Shown here in pieces: positions 1 through 19,300 of a stretch of 64,000 bases of DNA. The notes below the pieces were generated by a model. It made no database searches. It was not told the origin of the DNA and was given only the letters and a program-made list of their open reading frames with translations. This stretch comes from Camarhynchus parvulus (lineage: Eukaryota; Chordata; Aves; Passeriformes; Thraupidae). The stretch lies in NCBI RefSeq assembly GCF_901933205.1, contig NC_044591.1, positions 4,685,501 through 4,749,500 on the forward strand, written 5' to 3'. Every line of letters begins with the position of its first letter. Within the stretch, counting starts at the first letter, position 1. The position numbers and the translations under genes were made by a program.

Positions 1-71
1 GCTTGGAACAGAAGGAACAGGGCTCATCTATTTCTCTCTGATGTCGCTGATGTTTGTGGTTTTTTTCTCAG

Positions 72-2957
72 CTTGTGTATTTTTTGTGGTGAAAGGAACG
101 AGTCCTTCACTGAGGAGGGGTTGGATCTGCATTACTGGAAGCACTGCCCCATGTTAACCCGCTGTGAGCACTGCAAACAGGTCAGACTGAGCTTCCCAGA
201 GCTGCTGAGACATGGAGTGCTGTTATTCTGGTTTAGATATGCAAGATATTTATTACTGCAAGATATTTAACACATGGGCAGGTGAATTCTGAACACACCC
301 ACGTGATTTGGGTAGTGCTTTTAGGAAAGAACACCAAAAGAAAATGAGTTAATCACTGGACTGAAATGAAATTTTCCCTTTGTCATTTTGGAAGGTGAGG
401 CTGAGCTGATGAATCCCATCTCAGCTTGCTCAGCACAAACCTTGCTGCCTGTGTTGCAGATGCTGGAGATCTGCAGCCTGACAGAGCACCTGCTGACTGA
501 CTGTGACAAAAGGGACAGCTTTGGGAGGTGCCCACGCTGCAGAGAGGCCGTGCCCAGGGACGAGCTGCCCAGACACATAAAGAGCAGGATTTGCAATCGT
601 GAGTAGCTCCAGACAGGGAGGTGGAACATCAGAGGTTCAGATTTCAAACACCAGGGATCTTTGGCAAGTCAGGCTCAGGGATCTGAGTAAATCCTCAGGG
701 TGGGATGAATGCCTGAGTTTTCTGGTGCTTGGCCTCTGTGGATGTGTGTTGGGAGGGTGAGTGAGAAGACTGGGAAATCTCTTCCATATCCCTGTAGATG
801 AAGCACTATCCCAGCACAGAAGGGACATGGCCCTGTTCTGGAGTGAGTTCAGAGGAGGCACCAGGTTGATCAGAAGGTTGGGTCACCTCTGCTGTGGGGA
901 AAGGCTGAGAGAATTGGGATTGCCTGGAGAAGAAAAGGCTTTGGGGTGGCCTAATTGTGGCCTTTCAGTTGGAGCTGAAGGGGCTACAGGAGAGGTGGAG
1001 ACAGGCTGTTTGGAAGGGCCTGGAGTGACAGGACAAGGGGGAGCAGGATGATCCTTAAGGTTCCTTCCAATCCATATGATTCTGCATTCTTAAATTCCTT
1101 TTGATTTTGTTTTGATGAAGATGATTAAACACAGGGCTTCTTTGGGGGCAATTAATGGTAACAGGGCAGGATCTGGGTTAGACATGGGGTAGTTTTATGC
1201 TACTTGCTCTGCAGATTCTCTTCTTATGTCTGAAATTAGCGTCTCTTTGCAATTCTTACATTATTTTTCAAACAATTTCAGCTGCCAAACCAGAAAATGT
1301 GGCAAACCACTGCCCTTTGTGCCATGAGAACTTTCCTCCTGGAGAAGAGGTGAGGCCACCCTTCACATTGGGCAGATGTTGTTGTGGGTTGGTTTAATGT
1401 GATGGACCTTTCAAGATCTATTAAAATAATGGAGATATTAATTTCTATTCCCTAGAAAGGAGCTCATACTTTGAAAAGGCAGATTAAAGTGCTGTTGATA
1501 TAAAGTCTGTACACAGTTAATGCTAATTTTGCTGGAGTTATGCTATCATTGCTTTGTAATTGACTTCAGGCCTGGAGATCTCACCTGATGGGCAGAGATG
1601 GCTGCAAAATGAACCAGAGGAGGACATCCCTCCTGAACAAAACCATTCTGGTGCATCCTGGTAAGACATCAGTTAATGATAATAACATTTGTACTTTTTA
1701 CTGTGTTGCCTTTGCTTAAGGAAAGTGTTCTATCCCCAAGAGCTGGGTCTGTGCAGCTCCTGGTTTGCATTTGGGTGAGCTAAGTGATGGTTCTTGTGCT
1801 GGAGCAGCGTGCCTGGGAGCAAATTCCAAAAATCATGCAATAACAGTCATGTTCAGAGGAGGACACGAGCTCAGATGGTGGGGAAAACTGGCAGATTTGA
1901 AAAATTGATCAGTTCAGGGATTTTTTCTGCAGAACAGGATGACCATGAATAGAACAATCAGCTGAACAGTGTTCTGGAAAGCTCCTGAATGCTGACACAG
2001 GGAACCAGAGCCTGATTTAGCTTTTAGTGTCCAATCAAAGGTTGCTAATCTGATCCTAATTACAGGGTGAGCTGAACAGTGAGTGCTGTGCACTGCTTTT
2101 CCTTTCCAGTCCAGACTCAGGAACCTGACAGATTTGTCATTGTGCAGCTTTTTCACCATCAAAGAGACATTGATGATGTCAGGTGGTGTTTTTTTCCAAC
2201 AGTTTCCTTTATGAAAAGCGTGGAAAATCCTTTTATTTCCAGAACAGAGAAGTTAAACAAACTGCCTGCTGCACCAGAACTTTTGGCCAGTAGCCTCCAA
2301 ACCTTTCCTCCTTCAGACTTTGGAGTTTTCTAGTCAGCTGTGTGTTCAGTTCACATGCTCTGAGCTGTGCTCTGCTCCTATCTGCACATCACTATCCCAG
2401 GTTCCTGGAAGGAGCTGTGGAATTCTCCATTCCAGTTGACCTAAGTGAATCATAGGGGTTAAACTCAGCACTTTCTGGTGTTAAACTGGATGCACAATCC
2501 TGTCTGTCTGTCCTCAGCTTTGCTGTTTGTACTGGCTAATGAGACACCAGTCAGTTGGTAGTTTGTTGCTGCTTAGAATTTGGAAACAGAAGCAAATCCT
2601 GCCTGGCTAAGCTCTGATTCCAGAGCCATTTCCTAGAGGTAGGAAAGGAGCCCTGACCATTCAGTCTGACACTGCTTTTGTGGGATATGCTGAGGCTCAG
2701 TGCCTGCCAGCTGCTGCTTGCTTCAGTCCTTCAGACTTAACAGATCTTGGGAATCAAAACAGTGGATTAAATTCACTCCTAGGACTAGATGTGCAATAAC
2801 GATCTCTATTTTTCTCTTTGCAGCCAAAGCATTTGGCCACTATTTAAGGAGACCAGGTCCTTCAGGAGCAAGGTTTCAATCTCCTTCAGTAGGAAGCAAG
2901 ATCAGAACTCGAGGGGCCCCAAATAAAAACACTGGCAAAACATACTCAAAGCGATGA
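72..2957 (+). CDS. CEP104: CEP104 C-terminal exons (partial, 5' end outside window)
   Basis: Last five coding exons of CEP104, a centrosome and ciliary-tip protein. Exons 72-180, 460-598, 1282-1349, 1570-1660 and 2824-2957 all have AG/GT borders and join in one frame (phases 0, 1, 0, 1), ending at TGA 2955-2957. The protein shows the CEP104 tandem zinc-finger array: a CIFCGERNESF start with Cys-x2-Cys and His-x3-His/Cys pairs, a second finger with CPRCREA, and a third with NHCPLCHENFPPGEE. In the family this array is the NEK1/CP110-binding part, following TOG and coiled-coil regions that lie upstream of the window. The basic tail ends KTYSKR. The tail carries SKIR where human CEP104, as I recall it, has the EB1-binding SKIP motif. 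LRRC47 follows in the same orientation, as in other vertebrates. Identification is firm; the SxIP remark rests on memory of the human tail. Confidence 0.93.
850..1092 (+). mobile_element. CR1-like LINE fragment
   Basis: Lies in a CEP104 intron. It has the typical avian CR1 3' landmarks: a block reading TGCCTGGAGAAGAAAAGGCT, a block on bumped-up group-size remarks (GACAGGACAAGGGGGAGCAGG), and a tail reading AAGGTTCCTTCCAATCC followed by a degenerate ATTCT tail. 5' truncated. Confidence 0.65.
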
Positions 2958-4974
2958 CAGGACAAGTATTTCTTTCTTTGTCTGAGTAACTGGGCACATG
3001 GCTTTTCTGAGCTATTTAAAAATTGTAGGCAACTTGTATCATCTTTTGTGTGGGTTGTTTTTAGCCTTGAGCAGTGCCGGGTGTGATCCCCGTGGCGTTG
3101 CTGTCACTGCAGGACTGGGCTTTGCTTTGCTAGGAATGCTCATGTTGGAAATACCAAATGTTCTGGGACAAAAACATTATTTTGACAGATAGCTGTCCTC
3201 TCCTTTCCAATCCCATGTCAGTGATTTAATGGGTTCAAAGACATTAATTATGTCAGGGGGGAGAAGTCTGTTTCCTGGTGCTTGAGGAACAGGAGCCATA
3301 CATGGGGAAAGTCTGACCTTGTGTGTGTGTCAGATTTAGAGTTCTAAAGGCAGCAGAGCTGTACCCAAAGCACTGCTGAACCCCAGGAATTTGCACCAAA
3401 TGGAAAAGCCAGAGGGCTGGCTGGATGTTTTCCTGGTTGTGCCACTGTGCAGGAGGTGACAGGACATTGCAGCCTCTCACTGTGCACCAAGTGCCTTAGG
3501 AGCCCACTTGGCAGGAGGGTTAAACTAAACCCTCCAAGTCTGTATCCCCAAGAAGTGGCCCCTTACAGAAATGAAAAAATTATCTTTGTTGGGCCCTGAA
3601 GAGCTTGAATTAGTAAATTTAGTCCTTTTTGCCTGCTTTAGTGCACTTTCAGCTCAAATACTGAGCTTCTCTAGTTAGATATTGATTGAAATAACCATCC
3701 ACAGACTGGAGCACGTGTCTTGAACAGCTTCAGAGAGACAAAGTCTATTAAGACCAAGGCATGAAGCTTTGTACCAAAGCAGCCATTCTCCCATCTCTAA
3801 CATTCTCTCTTTAACATTCCAGCTGTTGCTTTCCAGTGTGGAATTGGTACCATGGGCACAGGAATGAGTGGTCATGATAATATGAGGAGAAATTTGGGGG
3901 TTTTTGCTCCCATAGAGTGACTTTGTGGTGTTGTTTTGTATATAGAGCTGATTTTGTAATACAGTTTTTCTAGTTTGCCTGCAGCCTGCATACCAGCTTA
4001 TGGATTTTCTAGGCAGATCAGTGTGCTTGGATTTCAAAATTCTTTGTATAAATTGTTTCTCTAATTCTTCCAAATACATATTTCAATATTTATACACACA
4101 TTAGGAACATATATATAGGTATTTTTATTTTCCCTTTAGTGACATGGGTTCCTATTTGAGGGCCTGATTCTCTGTGCTAAATAAATAATAAATATCTCAA
4201 AATAGCCATTGATCTTGCTCAGAGGTGTAAGGATGAAAACTACTCTGTGGTACAATAAGGAAATTATTAGTGGTGATAAAATAGCAATTTTTTGGAATGT
4301 GAAAGGACCTTTTGGAGTACAGTAGTACCACCAGTGCTGTGTTTAAAGGTGAATTTACTGGGATTGCTCCTTAATTAACAACCTGGCTTTGCTGCAATGG
4401 CAGAATAAACACTGGAGTGAAAAACACCATGAGGTTTGGTGCTGTGCCACCAAGTCTTGAGCAAAATATTCCAGAGAAAATCCATTGCACAGGTGTGGGT
4501 CTGGGCAGTGAAAGAAAGGCTGCAAAGTGTTGGATTGGAGCCTGGATTTGGCAACAGTGGGGCTTCAGTAGGAAAGCAAGGAAAGAGTGTGGTCCTGAGT
4601 GATCTCTGTCCATCTGAGCTGTGCCTGAGTGTCAGCTGAGGTGTTTTCATGTGTCACTGCAGAGATGGTTCCAGCGCAGCCCCTGTCCATCTGTGCAGGA
4701 GTTGATCTCATCCCAAAAGACTTCTTGGTGTTCCGCTACCCCAAGAGAGCAATTTATACTGATTGCATGTTCCTAAGTGCTGGATGAGCAGATCACATAT
4801 TGAAATCTGGGAGATTTTATCAGGAAAAGGAGTCACTTGTGTTAAATGTCAGTTATTTTTATTGCACATATTTAATAAATTACTTTAGCCAGTCTGGAGG
4901 GTACGTGTGCATTTTCCACAGTGGAAATAAATGGGTACAGAGTGGTGTGAGGCTGTGGTTCCTGCAGCACCTGT
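2958..4974 (+). other. CEP104 3' UTR and intergenic spacer
   Basis: No coding exon is supported here. It is AT-rich, UTR-like sequence. Candidate poly(A) signals are the AATAAA cluster near 4181-4195 and AATAAA at 4874-4879, the latter followed by a GT-rich stretch near 4902. The 134-codon minus-strand frame at 3675-4079 has no recognisable domain. Confidence 0.5.
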
Positions 4975-10430
<5,456 letters not shown>

Positions 10431-10675
10431 CTTTTGCAGCCCTGGCACTGTCCCTCGTTTTGGCACTGGGGGATGTTCAGTCAGGTCACTTAGAAACTTC
10501 CCAAGGCTAAAATGGGAATTATACACTGCCCAGCTGCCTGTAGCCAAGCCATCCTTGTGCTTCAGGCTTCTCTGGGAAGTCAAGGACTTCAGACCAAGGA
10601 CTTCAGACTTGTGCTCTGAGTTGGCTGAAACAATTGAATCAGATACTCCCACAGAACTTGGTGTCAGTAAAATGA

Positions 10676-10681
10676 GTTTAA
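10676..10681 (-). terminator. Candidate poly(A) signal of the CCDC27-like gene
   Basis: ATTAAA on the minus strand about 70 nt beyond the stop codon at 10752-10754. It lies about 250 bp from the LRRC47 signal at 10421, so the two genes converge tail to tail. Confidence 0.4.
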
Positions 10682-10751
10682 TCTCTTGTAAGGCACCAGC
10701 TCCGAGCTGAGAGCCCAGAGCCTCAGCTGGTGATGGGTTTTGGCTCAGCCA

Positions 10752-13262
<2,511 letters not shown>

Positions 13263-13387
13263 CGCCCGGGGCTGGGGCTGGGGCCGGGCCGGGTCTGTCC
13301 TGCACGGCGGGGCTCGGAGCGGGGCCGCTGCCGGGCAACGGCGTGAGGCGGGCGGGCCTTCCGCTTCCGAGTCAGCGGGGCCGGGCC
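13263..13387. promoter_or_regulatory. Bidirectional promoter with RFX X-box-like palindrome
   Basis: Only 125 bp separate the two divergent start codons (13262 on minus, 13388 on plus). The interval is very GC and CpG rich with no TATA box. At 13327-13339 lies GCTGCCGGGCAAC, an inverted pair (GCTGCC / GGCAAC) with 1-nt spacing that fits the RFX X-box consensus, a mark of ciliary gene promoters. Divergent transcription is inferred from gene layout; the X-box call is by eye. Confidence 0.6.
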
Positions 13388-16300
13388 ATGGGGCGGAGGA
13401 GGAAGACGCTGCACGACTACGCTGCCGAGTTCTCGGAGCTGTCGGTGCGGCGGGAGCCGGCGGGGCCGGGCCCGGCGGGCGCCGTGGAGACGCTGTTGTG
13501 CACGCCGTGCCAGCTGCCCCTGAGGGTGCGCCGCGACCGCATCCTGGAGCACCTCAGCTCGGGCCGCCACTGCCGCAACCGCCGCCTGCTCCGGCAGCTC
13601 GGGCTGCGCGCCCCGGGGCTCCGGTGAGGGACGCACCGCTGCTCGGGCTCACCCGCCCTTTCCCTGCCTCATCTCAGCCTCACCCGACTGCCCCTGCTCG
13701 GGCTGACCCGGCCTTTCCCTGCCTCACCCGCCCTATTTCAGCCTTACTCGACCGACCCCTGCTCGGGCTCACCCGGCCTTTCCCTGCCTCATCTCAGCCT
13801 CACCCGACTGACCCCTGCTCGGGCTCACCCGGCCTTTCCCTGCCTCACCCGCTCCATCTCAGCCTTACCCGGCCGACCCCTTCTGGGGCTCATCGTGCCC
13901 TTCCTTCCCTGCCTCACTCACCCTATTCCAGCCTTACCCGACCGACCCCTGCTTCGGCCTCATTCTGCCCTTCCTGCCTCACACCCTACCCACCCCATCT
14001 CAGCCCCATCTCAGCCTCACCCGACCCCAGAACAGTGTCCCCAGCTGGACCAGTGCCCGTCCCCCTGTGCTGGGCACTGCTGAGGCCCCTCAAGTGCCAT
14101 GCCCAGTTCTGTTCCTCACTACAAAACAGATATTGAGGGGCTGGAGTGTGGCCAGAGAAGGCCATGGAGCTGGGGAAGGGGCTGGGGAGTCAGTGCTATG
14201 AGGAGTGGCTGAGGGAGCTGTGGGTGGCACTTAGTGCTGTGGTTTAATTGGCAAGGAGGTGTTCAGTCAAAGGTTTGCCCTGCTTGGAAGTCTTGTCCAA
14301 CCTTAATGATTCTTTAATTATCTGCCTCACCTGACCCTGCTCAGGAAGCATTTGGACAACATATGGTGGCATTCATGGAGTGTTCTTATGCAGGGTGTTC
14401 TCAAGAGTTGGATTTGATGATCCTTGTGTGTCCCTTCCAGCTCAAGATATACTCTGATCCTCTGATCTCTCTCTCCTCAGCTCTGCAGGTCCCGACTCCA
14501 GCCTGAGCCTGAGCTTGCCCCTGCCACTCGACGTGCCCTCTGTGCTCTCCCATCCCTCCTTCCTCGTCCCCACTGGTTCCAGCGCCGGCTACAGCATGGT
14601 CCCCTCCCCTCCCTCCTACCACAAGCTGCTGGTTCCCCACCACCCCATCCCTGCCACACACAGGGACAACCCAACACCCTCCACCTCTGCCAGCCACCCC
14701 TCACCGCTGGCCACCTTCCACACCAGGATTGCACCTCTTGGCCAAAGTGGGTCTGCACGTGATGCCTCCAACAGCCCGACACCCCCCTCATGCCATGGTG
14801 GCAGCGGCCTCGTGCTCTTCGGCGCAGGGCTCGTGAGCACAGCCTTGTTGCAAAGCCTGCTGGAGGAAACTGGCTGCTGCCTGCTGTATGTGGTGGAGGA
14901 TCAGCTGGAGGAGGTGGAACGTGCCTTTGGTGCCAAGGTCCCGGCTGGCACCAGGGTGCTGCGGCAGCAGGATGCCACCATCGCACTCAGCGATCCGCGG
15001 TACTGACCAGGGCAGGGGGTTCCACACAAGCCTTGCCTTCCTCTCTGGGAAACTCTGTAGCAGCCCCAGACTGTGCCTAGGGCCACCAGCTTCTGCATGT
15101 GGCTCTTCTTAGGCTGGAGGGTTCCATCCAAGCCTTGCCTTCCCCTCTAGGAAATTCTGTAGCAGTCCCAGACTGTGCCTCTGGCCATCCGTGTGGGAGT
15201 GAAGGACCCTTTTGTCACCTACCCATGGGTCTTTCAGGAGTCTCTGAGAAGCTTAACTGGGCTTGCATACCCAGATTAATGGAAACTTGGAGGTGTTTAG
15301 GTACAGGCAGTTTGTTAAGAAATTAAAAAAAACCCAACATTTTCCTCCATTCCCACAGAGCAATAATAAGTGGCACCTTCCCTGCTGCTTGCCAGTTTCC
15401 CTGTCTCAGAGCAGTCAGCTGAGTTTGGTGGCTCTTGGAGCTCTGGAGATAAGCAAGGGTTGGTGTATATAGGGAGGATTGTGGCATTTGAACTGAACAA
15501 CTGTAACATCACTGAAGTGCTGTTGCTGTCAGGTCTAAAATATTGCAGGAGCAAAAGGCAGAGCTTTTAGGAAAGGCATATTTGACATTAAAAAATAAAG
15601 AATCACAGGAAGCTAAGATGCATTGATCAGCAGCTCTACCACATAAATACTTCGGATTTCTCTGTGTGTGTTAACTGTCAGGATTTAAATCCTTTTTAAA
15701 GGAAACATTTAAAAGGCTTTCTCCTTGAAGATACAGGAAAAGCAGTGCAATTCCTTTGTGCCACTTGTGATTTTAACCTATGTGTGTCACTATATTTCAT
15801 CCTTGAAGCAGGCACTGAGTTCCTTCTATAACCCAGCTGGCTCTTCCAGAGCAATGGGGTATTAGGTTTTTTTTAAGTGTAACCAAATAGAGCTTTTGAG
15901 CATTGTTTGATCTCGTGAAAACCTTGTCCTTACTGAAGATCTCTCTTGATTCCTGCAGAGTTTCTGGAGCCATTATTTGTTCCCCACTTGACAAAGCCCC
16001 TGAGATGGTAAGAGATGCCTTACGAGCAGGTGAGAGGAGCAGCTGCACATTCAGCTTTTCCCTGTGCCCGTTGATGTGCACTTGTGAGTGTGTTTGTGTT
16101 TCAGCAGCAGCCCTGGAGCTGTGCAGGCTCTCAAATTGTGTAATTAAAGTGACTGAGATCCCTGCTGATGTTAATGGCTGGACACCAGTGGGATTTGTGC
16201 TATGCTGGTCCCAGTATGACTGGGCAGTGTCTCATCCTAAAATCCCACCAGGACTCACAGGAAAGCTGTCACCAAAACAGTCCCACCCCTGGGACAGCTG

Positions 16301-19300
16301 AAACCACAGCAGGCAGGCAGAAGGGGGTAAATGCCATCAAAACCAGAAATGTAATGAGCTGTTACTGCAAGATCAAGGTGTTTTGTGCAGCTGTGTCTCC
16401 CCTGAGCCCTGTGTGTGTCCTGTTTTGCACAGGTAAAGGTGTGTTCTGCGAGGGGCTGCCCAGCTTGGACAGACAGACAGCAGAAACCTGTTTCGATGAG
16501 GCTGACAGATGTGGGAGGCCACTTGTGTGTGGGTTCTACAAGTAAGACCAGTGGTTTTCCTGTGATTTATTCTTGATAAAATCCCATGTCTGGAAGCAGC
16601 ACTGATTCCTCAGGCTTTCCTGACTTGGTCCTCAAATCAGCTTGGTTTCTCCTTGAGAGGAATAGCAGATTTGTCTTTCCAAACAAGCTGGTAGATAAAA
16701 CTAGCACTGGGACAGAAAATAAACAATGGGAAGGATTCCACTGATTAGTGAATGGAAAAAGATATTTGCTTTTACAAATAAACTTTTAAGTTTGCTGATT
16801 AATGAAATTAGACATTGAAAGATGAAAGAAACAGTAGGGAAGAAAACCCCCTAAATTCCATAAGAATTAAAAATTAAAAGGGAGGGTTATACATTAGAGG
16901 GAAATCTTCGGTATCAGGTGTTTTGGGAAGTCTGAACCTCTCAAGTACCTCAGCCAATGGGGAAAGAGAGAAGGGAAATGTGGTTGAGAAATTGAGATGA
17001 AAAGGAGTTTGCATCCTCCAAAAATTGGAGAGATCCCAGGGGAATGCCCCATGGCCTCTCCCTTTATTCAAATAAAGTAAAAAGGACTCCTCTGACTCCT
17101 TTTTGCACATAAACCTCTGATGTTTGTGGGTTAATTTTCCTAACAACCTTATCCTTGTTTCCCTTGGAAGGCGCTTTGACCCAGCCCTGCAGTTCCTGTA
17201 CAAGAAGGTGCGGGACAGCCGGGCCCTGGGCAGGATCCACCGGATATCAACCATCAGCAGCCTCTATCCTGCAGCCTCTCTGGGCCTGCTGAAAGCCTCA
17301 GGTACCCAGCAGCTCCCTGCTGAAGGGTCTGGGCTACAGTCAGAGTTGTGGAATGGTTTGGGTGGGAAAGGACCTTTAAGCTCATCTGTTTCACCCCCTG
17401 CCATGGGCAGAGACACCATAATCAGATGAGGTTGATCCAAAACCTGTGCTGGAAATGTCTCTGTATTCTGTGGGAATTCCCCTGAATTTGTATAGCCTTA
17501 AGATCCATGGGGAGGAGCATTTTTGAGGAGTGTTTTCTTTACCAAACTTCATTTCTGTGCGGTTTTTTTTGTCCCTTTATTAGGTTCTTCACTGTAGGGG
17601 TTTTCATACCATCACTGTGCAATTCAGAAATGGCTGTGGGTTTCAATATGGAAACATTAATGCCCAGTTTTGGTTCTTCCAGGTGGAATATTTTACAATG
17701 CTGCTGTGCATGACATAGATATTATCAGTTTGCTGTTGGGAGAGAGTGTGCCAGATACAATATTTTCCCTGGGCCATGCCTTCTGTGCAGGTAAGAATGA
17801 GTCTTTTAATGGTTCATTGGGTACTTCTGGAGTTCAGGGTTAAAACTGGGAAGAAAGAAGGAACGAGACCATTATAGCCATGACAATTGTTCCATCATGG
17901 AGCAGCTGAATAAACAGGCTGGTGGAATGTAAGGCAGGTTCCTTGAGGGTATCTGGTGAAGATCTCTGAATCTGGTGAATCTCCTGCTGATGTGGAGCAG
18001 TTGCAGTGGAGTTATCATGGCACATGAGTGCAGGACACCAGGTTTGGAACCAGAGTGCAGAAAATAACTGAGCAAAGGTTTGAGCTCACAAGAGTGTGAA
18101 TGAAATGTTCATTCTCTGCTTTCTCTGGCCCTTCCCTGTGGATCCCAGCACAAAGCTGTGCGTTTGCTCTGGGCCATGTTTGGCTGATAGGCACACTCTG
18201 GGTTACCACACTCATTTAAACGAACCATAAAAGGTGGAAGCTGCCATTTTTGAAATGGAAATGCAGAGTTTTAATTAAGGTCATTGCAGCAGCTGCCAAG
18301 CTTGGCTGGCTGGGGTGAGGAGGGGCAGGATGCAATGCTCTTTTCCATGGCACAGCATTGAAATGCAGCAAACAAGAGCCCCCCAGGAGGGTTCTGTACC
18401 CTCTGCCTGCTCCAGCAACGTGCTGGAAGTTGCCTGATCCTGGAAGCACAGGTGGGTGCCCTCATTAGAGAGCTGCAGGCTGGGAAGGTGAAGTTGGGCC
18501 TGGGGCTGTGTGTTCCTGCAGAACTGCCTGTGTTCCATCAGGAATGCTGGTGAAGCAGCTGGGATGCTGTGGGAAGCTGTCGCAAAGCCAGTGTTGCCTC
18601 CCCAAGGAAGAACAGCAGTTTGTAGCTGTAGAACTTGCTGCTTTGCTGTTCCTGGGGTGAGCCAGGCGTGTTTTATCCCCAGACATGGGCTGCCTGAGGG
18701 ATGTGGACACGGTCACCATCAGCATGAAGTTCCCCAGTGGAGCCATTGTCACCCTGGACATCAGCCAGCACTGCACCAGGAGCTGTGACCAGCGGCTGGA
18801 GGTGGGGTCCTGCTGCTCAGTCAAGTCTGTTTTGACTCCTCTGAGTGTTCCTGCAGCACATTTCCCAAAGCCCCTCTATTACAGAATCATTGAGGTTGGA
18901 AAAGACCTCCAGGATCATCAAATCCAACCTGTCACCAATCCCCACCTTGTCACCCAGAGCAGAGCTTTAAGTGCCACATCTGTTTGTTTGGTTGTTGCCT
19001 CAGCAGCAGTCCTTTTTCAATCTACAATCCACTTTCTCTTTTCTCAAATTTATCTCCCAAATTTTCTCTCTGTCCCATGCATTATGTGGTTTTAAGAGCT
19101 GCATGAATCATACCAGAGCAGGAGCTGGTGTCAGCTGTCCTGAGGCTGAAATTGTGCAGATTTCCTTTGTCCTTTCCAGGGTGGTGTCAGCTGTGTAGCA
19201 GGAGTCCAGCATATGAAAGGGGAAGAAAAGTGTCAATTTCTACACTAATGAATAATTACAGCTATGGGGGCTGGTCTTGGGGAGGAATGAAGCACTTATA

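Noticed and set aside
3675..4079. 134-codon minus-strand frame
   Set aside because: Lies in the probable CEP104 3' UTR, with no domain and no promoter or splice evidence.
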